The position numbers and the translations under genes were made by a program. From positions 19,790,235-19,854,234 of the forward strand of contig JANCRA010000005.1 of NCBI GenBank assembly GCA_024362935.1: 64,000 bases of DNA. Direction: 5' to 3'. The stretch is from Setophaga petechia (Eukaryota > Chordata > Aves > Passeriformes > Parulidae). The notes beneath the pieces are model-generated. The model saw only the letters and a program-made list of their open reading frames with translations. It was not told the origin of the DNA and ran no database searches. This document shows positions 12,367 through 24,419 of the stretch, one piece after another (position 1 is the first letter of the stretch; each line of letters opens with the position of its first letter).

Positions 12367-13968
12367 GTCAGTACCCGCACCCGGTGCTCCTCGAACTGCG
12401 CCGTGTCCCACGGTTGTGACCCACATTGCGCGGGGGCAGCCGGCGTCAGCCGCCTCCCTCCTGGGGCTTTTCCCGGCGGGCGGCCCGGAGAGGTAGGTGG
12501 GGACCCCGCGGTGGTTGGAGGCCGGGCTCGGGCTTCTTGGGCTTGGAACTTCCCTCTCCTACCAGCAGCCCGTTAGTAACTCCAGGCAGTGCTCCGTGGC
12601 AAGGGGTGTGGGGGGCGCGGGGGCTGCCTCCTGCCCCCAGCGGCTGCTTCTCCGGCCCAGGAGCGGCGGCGGGGCCGGCAGCGCCGGCCGCAGGCGGGAC
12701 CGGTCTCTGGGCGGAGCGGGGGGGCCGGGCACGTCCTGCCCTCTGGGTGCGCATTGTTTTCGGAAAGTTTACCGGCCGTGCGGGGAGCGGCGGGCCGGCC
12801 CCAGCCGCGCACGGACAGTGGCGCGGGAAGTTTCTCGCAGGCCGGTGTCTGCGGGCGGCGAGTAATGCGCTCTCTTCCCTCCTTCCCTTCTCCCCTCCCT
12901 CCTGTTCCTGCGCAGGACCGCACCCCCAGCGCCTCCCCAGACTTGGCCAAGCACTCGCCCCTGGCTCTTCTGGCGGCTACTTGTAGCCGAATCGGGCAGC
13001 CGGGCGCAGCGCCCTCGGATTTCCTGCCGGTCTCCTACGACCCGACGCTGGGATCCCCCTCTAGGATCTTCCACCCGTGGAGCGGCGAGATGCCAGCGCA
13101 CTCCCCGGGAGGGTTGCCGCCGCCGCATCCCAGCTTGGGGTTAACCCCCCAGAAGAACCACCTGCAACCCTCCTTCGGGGGTTCTCACGAACTGCCCCTC
13201 ACCCCCCCGGCGGACCCCTCCTATCCCTACGAGTTCTCCCCCGTCAAGATGCTGCCCTCCTCCATGGCCGCCCTGCCGTCCAGCTGCCCGCCCGCCTACG
13301 TCCCCTACGCCGCCCAGGCCGCCCTGCCGCCCGGGTACTCCAACCTGCTTCCGCCCGCCCAACCCTGCCGGCAACTGTCGCCCAACCCGCCGCCCGAGGA
13401 CATCCCCTGGTGGAGCATCCAGCAGGCCAGCGCCCCGGGCGGCTGCGGCCACCGCTTCCCCGCAGCGGCGGCGCTGCCGCGGAGCCTGGTGCTGGGGCAC
13501 TCGGACTTCGCTCAGTACCAGACGCAGATCGCCGCCCTGCTGCAGACCAAGTCTCCCCTGGCGGCAACGGCCAGGAGGTGCCGCCGCTGCCGCTGCCCCA
13601 ACTGCCAGTCGGCCGCGGGCAGCGCCCCTGAGGCGGAGCCGGGCAAGAAGAAGCAGCACATCTGCCACATCCCCGGCTGCGGCAAGGTGTACGGCAAGAC
13701 CTCGCACCTGAAGGCGCACCTGCGCTGGCACACGGGCGAGCGGCCCTTCGTCTGCAACTGGCTCTTCTGCGGGAAGAGCTTCACCCGCTCCGACGAGCTG
13801 CAGCGGCACCTGCGGACTCACACGGGCGAGAAGCGCTTCGTCTGCCCCGAGTGCGGGAAGCGCTTCATGCGCAGCGACCACCTGGCCAAGCACGTCAAGA
13901 CTCACCAGAACAAGAAGCTGAAGGCGGCGGCGGACGGCGTCAAGCGGGAGGACAGCCGCGACCTGTGA
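12316..13968 (+). CDS. SP5: Transcription factor Sp5 (complete, two exons)
   Basis: SP5 is a nuclear C2H2 zinc-finger factor that binds GC/GT boxes and acts downstream of Wnt signalling in early development. The coding sequence joins 12316-12366 to 12916-13968 and gives 367 residues. It begins [17 protein letters not shown], as in mammalian SP5. An SP box ([11 protein letters not shown], about residues 31-41) is followed by a Pro/Ser-rich region, a buttonhead box ([11 protein letters not shown], about 237-247) and three zinc fingers at about 265-289, 295-319 and 325-347. The fingers carry the usual CX4C or CX2C...HX3H ligands and the TGER/TGEK linkers. The protein ends KREDSRDL. Human SP5 is about 398 residues; this one is shorter because the proline and alanine runs are missing. 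The ATG is chosen by homology and sits in GCCATGG. An upstream extension open into the intron is not coding. Confidence 0.97.
12916..13968 (+). CDS. SP5: SP5 exon 2, coding part
   Basis: The exon starts GACCGCACC after CGCAG and is open for 350 codons to TGA at 13966-13968. It carries everything from the SP box to the C terminus, including all three zinc fingers. G+C is very high throughout, which opens long spurious frames on the opposite strand. Confidence 0.97.
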   Translation, partial: DRTPSASPDLAKHSPLALLAATCSRIGQPGAAPSDFLPVSYDPTLGSPSRIFHPWSGEMPAHSPGGLPPPHPSLGLTPQKNHLQPSFGGSHELPLTPPADPSYPYEFSPVKMLPSSMAALPSSCPPAYVPYAAQAALPPGYSNLLPPAQPCRQLSPNPPPEDIPWWSIQQASAPGGCGHRFPAAAALPRSLVLGHSDFAQYQTQIAALLQTKSPLAATARRCRRCRCPNCQSAAGSAPEAEPGKKKQHICHIPGCGKVYGKTSHLKAHLRWHTGERPFVCNWLFCGKSFTRSDELQRHLRTHTGEKRFVCPECGKRFMRSDHLAKHVKTHQNKKLKAAADGVKREDSRDL

Positions 13969-14470
13969 CCGCCGGGACAGCCGGCGGCTGCTGCCTCCGC
14001 AGGCCGAGCCGAGCCGCGGCGGGACCCGGGCGGGGGGCGTTTCTCCGCCGGGGGCAGGGCGGCCGGGAGAGGGCAGCCGGCTCTCGGACTCTCGCTGGAC
14101 ACGGCGAGCAGTACCCCGGCTGGGGGCGGCTTCCGCGGACCCTCAGGCCCGGGACTGGACGCTCATGGGGCCCCGGGGCCGTGCCTACCCTTGAGCGCGG
14201 CTGAGGGGGGGACCCGGGCGCTGGGGCTCCAGCGGGGCCGGCCCGGGCCGGCCGCGGGGGTCGAGGCTTATAGACACCTGGGGGTGAGGTGGCAGCGCCG
14301 GTGTGGCCGTGCTGGGGCTCGGCCCTCGTGCTTTCAGGGTAACAGACTGAAGTTTTGTGTACAGGTTATTTAATAGTTACGTTTGAATACACGTGTTCCC
14401 CTCCGTCTTCGACCCCGCGCGGGGTCTAGCATGAGATGTTTCTGTAAAGCGACCCGCGACCGCAGCGTGA

Positions 14471-14476
14471 AATAAA
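14471..14476 (+). terminator. SP5: SP5 polyadenylation signal AATAAA
   Basis: This is the first canonical AATAAA after the SP5 stop codon, 503 bases downstream, in otherwise GC-rich 3' untranslated sequence. Cleavage would be expected at about 14485-14500. CpG-rich sequence continues to about 14640. Confidence 0.8.
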
Positions 14477-16420
14477 CACGTTCACACCGGGGTCAGCAGG
14501 GACGGTCCCGCCGCGTCGGTCTCGTTTGATCCTTCCCCGGGTGCCCCGCGCGCGGCCGCCGCCTTCCCGCCATTTCCCGCTGAGGCGGCGGGCCCGCTCC
14601 GGCCCCGGCTCCATCGCGGCGGCCGAGCGGAGCTCAGCGCACGGTGACCCGAGAGCTGCTCATGGTAAACACCTTTAAAATCCCGGGAGCTGCTTCGGAC
14701 GGGTGTGTCTGTTTGCTTTGGGTGGTGGGTTGGGTTTGGGTTTAGGTTTTTTTAATTATTTTCAATATTTTGTTTCCCACACATGAAGCCGAGGGAAAAA
14801 AAAGAAATGCATGGTGCCAGTACTGGGAATGAACATATAGGTCAAGTTCGAAGACCGGGATTTATATTTGTGCAGAAGTGGACGGCAGTCAGTGTTAGTG
14901 ATGCCCCTTCTCAGAGACGTCCTGGCCACAGGGCCAGCCCCAGACAGCCACCCCCAGCCTGAGCTCCTGTGGCACAGCAGAGCTAAAACATGCTTCCTGA
15001 ATGTTAACTTTCTGTAAAACTGCACAATTGAGGGGCTGAGATACGTGTTACCCTGCCAGTACAACAAAATGGCAGTCACTGTACTTGGCACAAAACTGTG
15101 TTTAGAAGTATCTAGTAGATAGTGACAGCCTTTAGGGTTTCTTATCTCTCACTGGGCATCACGTAAGTATGGGCGTATTTCTTTTAAAATAATAACTTTT
15201 CTTACTGCAGCAAGATCCCTATTTATTTTTTAAATTGAAATCTATGTAGCCAAACAAACTGAGCAATCTGATCAGTGATTTGTTGAATTTTGCATTCTAA
15301 CATTGAGAATACTCCTTATTTGCTCCTTATATTTTTACATAATCAGCTTTATTTTCTGATTACCTAATGGGACAGTGAAATAAAAAGTGCCTTCAAAACT
15401 TCACCAGGACTAATCTGGAACTGTTCAGCTTCAGGTGAGGTCCTCTGGTGGCAGTTGGCAAGCAAGCTTTGGCACAACTATGTTAGTAGAGATACACTTT
15501 GCCATGGACTTCTGAATTAAGAAAAAATACAGCTCGATAGTGTTTGGAACGACAGGACACGTAAAACGAATGTGTTTGTATGTATGTCAAATACCACCAA
15601 GAATCTCTTCTCCTGGGGAATAATGAGATGAGACAATAGCACGAGAACCCTCATATCTGAAGTAATGAGAAGTTAAAGAACAGTTACCATGATACAGGTC
15701 ATTAACAATATTTTAATATTTATTATTCTGAATTAATTTCCTACACCATATTCTTAGGGTCAACTTACTGAGTTAATAACCAAGCAGCTATCTTCTTTTC
15801 TACGGAAGAATCTTCTATAAACTGTTGTGTTAGAAAACATTGAGAGGAATATGTTTAGCTTCATCAGTTAGCATTTCTTTACCAAAGATTCAGGTGTCAG
15901 AAGCATGTGGTTGAGGGATATTAAGTAGAAGATGTCTTTAGTGGTCCAGATGGAGTGACAGCAAGGCAAGAAATAAATGATGGACCTGATCCAGAAGTCC
16001 TTAGTAAAGGAAATCTTTGAGAGAAAAGTGCATCCTGTTTACTACTGATGTAGGATTGAAATGTTTCATCAGGAATTACAGTGTTTCTGTAATTTTAAAA
16101 TGTGTTTGTGCAAGTGTTTCTTGCTTTTTGAAATGTTTCATGGCACACGGTGGCAATCTGGTTCCTTTTATTGACATTAAGTTACACTAAGAATGTAGAT
16201 TTAGAGAATTTCAGATTGCTTTTAAAGAGACTTTGTTTCACTAAATAGTCTTTCAATTCTGTGTATGGATCAAAACTACTTAAAATGGAGAGTCATGGAA
16301 AGTGCTTTTGTTGGTAGCAGTACAGGGGAAACAACAGTATCCCAGAGTAGGAGAGGTCTCTTACAGGACAGAATAATTCCCACATGGCAATGGCCTTTTC
16401 TGCTGAGTGAGTGCCAAGAT

Positions 16421-16760
16421 GAAGATGGAGTATTCATATATTGGATGGAGTATTAGTGTATTGGATGGAGTATTAGTGTATTGGATGGAATATTAGTGTA
16501 TTGGATGGAGTATTAGTGTATTGGATGGAATATTAGTGTATTGGATGGAGTATTAGTGTATTGGATGGAGTATTAGTGTATTGGATGGAATATTAGTGTA
16601 TTGGATGGAGTATTAGTATATTGGATGGAATATTAGTGTATTGGATGGAGTATTAGTGTATTGGATGGAGTATTAGTGTATTGGATGGAATATTAGTGTA
16701 TTGGATGGAATATTCATGTATTGGATGGAGTATTAGTGTATTGGATGGAGTATTGGTGTG
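16421..16760. repeat. 20-bp minisatellite, about 17 copies
   Basis: The unit TTGGATGGAGTATTAGTGTA repeats in perfect 20-base register from 16441 to 16740, with degenerate edge copies at 16421 and 16741. The main variation is G or A at unit position 10. Rarer variants read TATTCATGTA and TATTAGTATA. The order of G and A units is not random; see the findings. Copies are nearly identical, so the array is young and probably length-variable. Confidence 0.97.
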
Positions 16761-17399
16761 AGCTGAAGCAATGCCTTAGATGGCTTCTGGGGCAGGTCTA
16801 GCCTAAGAGCTACAGCCCCATTCCTCTTCGAGCAGATGTAACTAGCAGGAATTAGCTTGACAATGGTAGATGTGGTGACTTGTAAGCGGAACCCTTATGG
16901 AAAGATTTTTCTCCAGTTTGATGACATGCTGAATTTGCCAAGCATGTATGTTGTCTGGTCTAGCAGACTATTTTGGGTTCTTATTCATTCTACAAGACAC
17001 AGCTTGTACTGAAACACTGAAAGTTGTACCACTCACTTAAGTAGGAGCCTGCAAATAATCCAGGTTTGAAGCAAAAGACTGCAGCCCAGGCAGTGTCAGC
17101 ACCGTTTCAAAGGGGTGGTGGTATCTGATTTACCAAAAACCACCACGGTGGTGTTGTGTTGTAGTTTATGCACCTTGTATATGTGTGTAATGACTACACT
17201 AAAGCTTGAAAGTGCACAGGTTAAAATACACACAGTCAAAATTAGTTAAAAGCCTGTCATGAGAGAGAGAAATGTATTTAAGTGAAAACCCATAGTATCA
17301 AATGCTAATGAAAATCTTAATCTCTAAGAATCACACACACAAAAAAAAATAAGGCAGAAAATTAAGGACTTAGGAGACTTAGGAAAGTAAAACTAACAG

Positions 17400-18400
17400 T
17401 TTATAATATAAAAATATTTAATAAAACTATTTCTTTGTAAAGCTTTTAAATAGTTCATTGGGCAAAGGAAGTATAAATGCATCATAGCTGCTTCATACTC
17501 ATCTGTAAATAGCTAAATCATATGATAGCTTTTCAATTGAAATCATTAAACTTTTTTAGTAATATGGTATTTAAATTTACATGTGACCTTTCTGATGTAT
17601 AGGTAGAGCATTACAAAAATATATTGCTTACATCTCAAGAATTTATTTCTAGTTGCCAAATTGCACTCCATAATAAAATTAACTTATTTTGCATTCACAA
17701 AATACATTTTATACTTTTAGCTGTTTCCAATCAACTAGAACAGCTGTTCATTTTATAAAATTAAATTATTAATATTCTTCTTAATTATAAATTTTGAGTA
17801 CATATGCTGCTCAAGGTCAATTAATTTCCTGATTTTAAAACTTAAATGTCATTGGTATAATAGACACATCCTATAAACCAATTCATCTGGTATTTAATTC
17901 AAATAAATTAACCTCAACAAAAAAAATGGGATATAGTAAAAAAAGTTGAGATTTGGTCTTTAGGCAGCGAACATTTAAAAAAATCCACAACTAATCAACA
18001 TTGTTTTTCAGATAGTTTGGGGTTTTTCAATATGTTGTTAATCAAATTATTTTTAGTCAAAGGTCAAATAGAGTAAGACTTTCACCTGGCAGAAGGTTGC
18101 AGGATTGCCCTTTTGGTCCCAGCTGATCAGATTTTCATTGCAATAATCCAACAAATTTATAAAATTATATTTCCTAGCTCCTCAACTACTATTATAGAAA
18201 AAGATAAAGTTTTTTTAAGCTGTACTGGGAGATGTACTTCCTAAAACTATCATAGTGTAATTTTTCCTTCCATATTAAAATAAGGGTGTAATTTTAAAAA
18301 GAAATATTTAATCTTGAATTGTTTGCAGATTTTGATAGATTGCATTTTAAAGTAACTACAACTTAACTATCTCATTTGGTAAATTCACATGTCTAGTAAG
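17400..18400. other. Very AT-rich block, possible conserved non-coding element
   Basis: About 1 kb is unusually rich in A and T without being a simple repeat. It has many TAATTA-type homeodomain cores and a direct-repeat nuclear receptor-like site, AGTCAAAGGTCA, at 18055-18066. No open frame of interest is present. Complex AT-rich sequence beside a developmental gene is often a distal enhancer, but this is inference. Confidence 0.3.
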
Positions 18401-18435
18401 AGTGCTGAATACTGAAGAAACAGGGAATATAATAT

Positions 18436-18589
18436 GCTGTTCTCTTGAAACTCTTAGATGAAAGATACCTTTTACTGTTCAGTGATATTCAGTGACTCAG
18501 GAGACCACTCAGAAGTTCATAAATAGGTCAGGTTTGTGTCTCTGTGCAAGTACTTGCACGATTACTGAGGCCCTTTTAAATAAGTCTTG
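18436..18589. repeat. Diverged direct duplicate, copy 1
   Basis: About 150 bases are matched, at roughly 80 percent by eye, by 19674-19821. Shared blocks include CACTCAGAAGTTCA, TTTGTGTCTCTGTGCA and ACTGTTCAGTGATATTCA. The two copies have the same orientation, 1.24 kb apart. They may be a local duplication or two members of an interspersed family I do not recognise. Confidence 0.85.
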
Positions 18590-19673
18590 TAATATTTATA
18601 GATCTTGTCAGCCTATTCTCATACTGAGCAGTAAGAAACAGAAGTATAATGTCCAGCTTATTGTAAGATTTTATAGTTTCCATAGAACATTGGTTTTCCT
18701 CTGTTACAGTTTTTGGCATTATTTCACACTTTTTATGAGATTCTTGTGAATGTGGGGTCTGCCACTCTGGCACATGACAGAATCAGCTCAAAGACCTATT
18801 AGATTTTCCTGCCAAACTTAAAAAAAAAACTTTTTACCAAAGAGGATCCCGTAATCTTCAAGACTGCTGAGCTTTCCTTCAAAGGGATTGCCTAACAGGT
18901 ATGTGTAATAACTTTGTATTTAAATATTGTCCAAGCCACCGAGGACCTGGAACTGTGCAGCACCCAGCAAGGCTCATTCTTGTCAGGTAAGTGTTAATAT
19001 GCAGCATAGAGAAGAAGGATCCAAGGCCCTAGGCTGATAGAAGTGCATGTAATCCAAAGGGTCTTTTAAATAATTTTATGGGTTTTATTCCCTGTTAATA
19101 TTTACTCCAAACTGATTTGAAGTCATGTAGGTGTTTCAGTATGGATAATGAAAATCAGAGAAAACAAACATGTATTTTGATCTTCTGACTGTGACAAGTC
19201 AGAAGGAGATTATGGATAGTGAAATTTGGCTTTTAGCCTGGAGGACATCAGTGCTGTTTTTCTTCTCATCATCTCTTAATATCTTTTGTGTTACACATTT
19301 ACTTAAGGACACACAAAATCCCATGGTGTCCCTGACCCAGGCCTGGTGATTACATCATTGCTTAGCCATGTCAGCAGGAGCAAAGCTGGGATGGTGTACA
19401 AAGCCTGTGTGCTCCTGAGAAGGGTTATGGATGTCCACTCAGGGGCATGCAGGGACATGTAGATGTGCAGTAGGTCTCCATCTCCTCTTCAGATGGCTCT
19501 GGGGTGCATCCTATGCTGCAATGTACTGAAGTTAGTGACCAAGACTTTCTGAAGAACTGGCAAGTTTGTACTGAGGTACAAACTGAGCTGCTATTCATTG
19601 GACAATTAAAGTGCACTCTTTAAAGGTGCAGAGCCCTTGTACAGAGTGTCTGTATAAATTCAGATTCTACAGT

Positions 19674-19821
19674 GCTCCTGTCTTGAAGCTCTTAGACGAA
19701 ATGTACCCTTCACTGTTCAGTGATATTCAATGAATGTAGCAGACCACTCAGAAGTTCACAAATAGGACAAATTTGTGTCTCTGTGCACATGTTATCAAGG
19801 CACTTTTAAAGGAGCCTTGTA
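19674..19821. repeat. Diverged direct duplicate, copy 2
   Basis: This is the partner of 18436-18589, in direct orientation, with small indels towards its 3' end. Flanking sequence on either side does not obviously match, so the boundaries are fairly sharp. Confidence 0.85.
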
Positions 19822-22800
19822 CTAAGGCAGCTCATCTCAATCTGCCTTCTCTGGAGTATTGGTCATGGCCATTAATGCCAGTAATGAGCAAGTAACTCCT
19901 GTCAACCTATGCCATCATAAGGTGCAATCTTTTTTACATTTTTAATTTTCTGTTGCCACTGAATTATAGGCCTTTACCATGACAATGACTGACATGTCCT
20001 GAACTGAGTATATTACATCACCATAGCATTTAGTATGGAGGAATGATGAACCACAAGGGGGGAAAATAATACTCAAATGCCATAAGATGATATTTTTCAC
20101 AACTTAAACGTGTCAGTTTGCAAATACCAAAGTCACAGCTTTATCAGAAACAATAGCGTGTACCTATGTTTTTGCATTTTAAAAAGGTAGTGTTGTCTGC
20201 AAAAGCAATATATTCCTATTATCTGTAAGTTCCTGTTCTTATAACAGTACTGGCTGTTTAAACAATGTTCCAGTATTACCCTGTATAGTACTTGAAAACA
20301 TTTTTCATTTTCCGTTTTAATAGGAACCAGACATCGCAGAGCATGCTTTCAAAACAGGCTCTAATTATAAAGCAGGTTAAAAGAAATTTTATTAGCCAAA
20401 GCCCATATCTTCACTTAGGGTCATATCCCACATGCTTTTTTCAGGATCAGATGGTGTTCCTGTGATCTCCACATGCAGATTTCTCATCTGTATGGAAAGG
20501 AGATATCAGTCACAATGCCACATTCACCCGTATTTCAGACAGTTCTCTACAGGTCTAGAATCCACATGTGAAGAAGAGAAAGGAAAATGCACATTATTCA
20601 CACATTAAAGATTAAACAGGAAAGATAACACAGCCAGAGAATGTCAGGTGGTCTCAGCTATCATATGTTAACCCCAAAGGAGTGTGAAAACGGCTTCATT
20701 TCTTCCCCTCACATCTAAATAATTAGCTTTTCTTCTGAGTAGGAATAGTGGTAGTGCTTTGCTCTTGTTTAATTCTGCAAAGGACAGCCAAACACTTGAC
20801 ATCTGCTTGCTTTGCATGTTTTAAAACATTGCTTGTGCATCTTAGTAGCCTAATACAGGAAGCCCATTCTTCACAGCATGACCTGACCCTTCAGCAGTGT
20901 GGCTGCACTGACTCCTTGCTATTAATTTGCTCTGAAAGAACTGAAAGAGTTTTAAGCTGGCAAAGATTACACTTTTATATTTTCCAAAATATTAACCAAA
21001 TCTTCTTATGTGCCTACATGAGGCCTAAGGCTATGTCTGAGCTTCTTAAAAAATGCTTAAATAAATTGTATAATGACACTGAGAAGCTACTTGCAAAATC
21101 CAGTAATCAAAGCTGTGTTTGGTGGTTGAATACTTAGGTTGGAGAGAGCGAACCATGAGCAATCTTTTTAGGGGAAGTATGTTCTCTGTAACATTTTAAA
21201 ACTGCATGTGAACACTGGAACTGTAACTCTGCTACCTCAGTGGGATCATGAATATACACAGAGCAACACTAAACATATTCAGCATTTTCTGGAAGTCTAC
21301 AGGGAAATAGTTTTTTCTCATGAGAGGAAGGGCTTGTTTAAAAGTTTTTTCCCACAAGAAGAGGAAGAAGACCTTCATGGATCTGAAGATCATTATGCTT
21401 CTGTCAAGGAGGGGGGCAAGGGAGAAAACAAAGTAGACCGGCAACCTTTCCTTTTCATGGGCCACCTTTGCTTGCCCTCACAACTCTCAACACTAGTGAG
21501 GAGTCTGGGTTCCCTTCACATCCTAGATGAAAAGAGGAAGCATAAGACCCAAGAATTTTTTAGAAGCCTCAAGCTGCTTCACTTTCCTCAGTTTCCTTTT
21601 ACAACTCAGGAGAGTTTTTGGTACAGCCCCAGGGTTTTCTGCAGGGTGTTCCACGATGCAGCTGTTATATTGCATTCATGTCCACAAAACTTCAGATCTC
21701 TGTGCCTCACTACACATGAAGATGAAAGTTTCCTAAGCTAAATAAAGTGATTGTAAAGTAAAGAAATCACTGAGACTTAAATGTGGGAATTACCTTCTAG
21801 ATTTATCATTCAATTATTTTTCTCATTAGAACCACAGTTTTAATCTGCTAAGAAATATTAAATATTAAACAGCCAGTAAAGCAGAATAGTATGTTACATT
21901 AAACTAATTCCTTACAAAGTGCCTAAGTACATTAGAATCTCCTTTGTCTTTTTATTATATGCATTCATTCATCCTAGACTTAATTTAAAATGGGTGTCAA
22001 GTGTCAGATAAAATACTGAGATCTAGATTCTGATCTAGTTGCTAGAACCTCTGACATTTAGTGACTGTGTTCAAGGAAGGACAAGGAGGAGGGTAAGTTC
22101 AAGCCTGTTTTTAATTAGCTACAGCAATTAGGTGTTTTGAATACCCAGAATGATGTATTAGAATTACACAATTATTTGGTTTGTTTGGTTGCTTTTCAAT
22201 ACACTTGAGAACCAGCTCCTAATTAAGATACACACACTATCAAAGATTAAAAACTTAGATGATGGTAAAAACAATTAGAATGATGATGTAGGTTTAGATT
22301 CCCCATGGTTCTTGCAAGGAGCTGCAAGACAGCATAGAGTGTGAACCCACAGAATTTCCTCTCTCTGCACAAGGTCAGGAACAGCTTCACTGTTGATGTG
22401 CCCTAGAGGGACATGGGCCACCCCAGAGCAGGTGTGATGGTTTTCCCTGAGCTGGCTGGGTCTTTTGACAGCAGGAGCTTTACCCTTCCTGGGAGCTGCT
22501 GCAATTACCCATTGCCTCTGGGTGAGGAGCTGCTCCTCTCTGCCCAAGGCCTTCTTGGGTGCTCCTGTCCTTACCCTGCTCCCAAGGCCAGACTACTAGA
22601 TCACAGCAGAGCCTCTACCCGTTCACAAAACATTCTTTCCTATTAAAAAAATGTAAAAGAAAAACACAGCATACAACAAAGCACATTTTTTAAAACAGAA
22701 CCCAAGATCCAATGATTCAACCAAGATTACCTCCAATTACAGGTGTGCCTCACCCCTTTAAAATTAAATATGTAATATACCATACTTAATATGTCCTGAA

Positions 22801-24419
22801 TGTTTTGCTCTTGATCTCAAAAGCAGTAAGCACATTCTCTCATGAAATCTTGCTGCAGAAATGACCGAGTTCCTGCCATCTCAATGCCATGTGATAACCT
22901 CAATCAAAGCAGCCAAATCTCTTGACTTGCTGCTGATTCCACAGCATTTTTTTTTAGTGATAACCACTTTTCTCTATCATCATTTATTCAAAAAGGTAAA
23001 TCAAAAGCATAAAATAGTCTCATCTGAGTTATTGCCTGCAGGAGAAGTTCTTCTCATCAGTTAAGCCATGAAGCCTTTCATCAGTCAGAGACAAACTATG
23101 GCTCACCTGACTTTCTCTTCTCCTTTTCCATGTATAGAGGCTTCTTATACACCAGTTACAATCTGGTCTTAGAATAAGAATTTTTAAAAGGAAAATATTT
23201 TTCTTCAGCAGTTTGGCTGACACAGAGGTACTTGCTTTTAGAAAGCTGCAACATCTTTTTATTGATTGACCAGAAAGGAAATCTTCCATTAATCCTAACA
23301 AAATAATCTGAATATATCACTAATGCCTGTTAGTGTGAGATGCATTTAGAGCTATATTAATGATGATTAATACCAAGGATTTTTACAATGTGAATTCTAC
23401 AAATAAATTCTAACATTTGTGCATGTAAAGTCACACTTTTTTCGCAGTGTGACTTTTACCAAGTTTGTTTTCATTTCAAATAACTCATTAGAAATTCACT
23501 TTGAACTAGACTGCAATAAGCAGCACTTCAGCCAAAAAGGTTCACTAAATGATTGAATCAGCCCTGAACCTGCCCAGTGATAGGTGCCATGTCAGATTAC
23601 ACAGCTAACGCCCCCAAGTTTTTGTGACAGCAGATGAGTGTGGTTAAGGTCACATCTTCCTGCCTTCAGCTCTCAGCCATCAGCAATTAGGCTCTCATTA
23701 GTACCTCTCCACCAAGTCTCAGCTTTTCCTAACTTCTTGGGGAGGAGCTCTGATTCATATTTCTGGGATCAGAGTATTTTTCCCACTCCATTGTAATGCT
23801 CTCAGGGAAGACCTAACAGTATCCCAGCTACATCTGTTTAAAATCATTTTGGTGCCTTTGGGGGAGCATGTGTTTAAGGCCATAAGGAAACTGCAGAGCT
23901 GCACATGCCCCTGGGGCAAACCACATAATCATTAGAGAGTCCCAGAATGCCGGGTGAGCCCCTGCTACATGCAGCTTCCCTGAGCAAACAGGAATGGAGT
24001 TCCTTGAAATAGTTTTCTCAGGGGAAATGGTAAACATAATGGAGATGCACAGCTATCATGAGCCAGACCAAAGGTCTGTTTAACCTAGGAGCCTGTTTTC
24101 CAGTAACAGATGCTATGGAAAGTGAATTAAAAACAAGGCATATATAAAACAGATATTTCCCTTGGCACAGCCTCTCAGCTTCTGGGGAACAGTGCTGCAG
24201 AAACTTCCTGAGCTGGAATAGCATTTTGTTTGTTGTGTTCAATAGTCACAGGTTGGCCAATCCATCACAGATTTGTCTCACCCCGTTATGACTGAATTTA
24301 CACTTTGTGAGTCTCAACATCCTTTGAGAGTTGTTTGAGCGGCCATGATGACTTTATAACCATTTCAGAATGGCCCGAATACCCCTTAAAACTGAGGAAC
24401 TGCACAGAATCCCATTCTC

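Larger units (their letters stand above)
14650..24400. other. Gene-free AT-rich spacer downstream of SP5
   Basis: I see no recognisable gene here. The longest frame is 21208-21741 (+), 177 codons with a short acidic run, which matches nothing I know. The stretch holds a 20-bp minisatellite at 16.4 kb, a very AT-rich block at 17.4-18.4 kb and a diverged direct duplicate pair at 18.4 and 19.7 kb. ERICH2, which lies between SP5 and GAD1 in human, was not recognised, though short exons could be missed by eye. Confidence 0.55.

Noticed and set aside
12589..12915. Upstream continuation of the SP5 exon 2 frame to 12589
   Set aside because: It runs through the intron acceptor at 12915. The homologous N terminus comes from the ATG at 12316 by splicing.
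13141..13905. 254-codon open frame on the - strand across SP5 exon 2
   Set aside because: It is the complement of a GC-rich coding exon with confirmed SP5 homology. Its Gly/Arg/Val/Leu composition is that of an antisense shadow.
20748..21137. 129-codon + strand frame
   Set aside because: Length is not unusual for a 64 kb window. The Cys/Leu-rich peptide has no recognised domain and no splice context.
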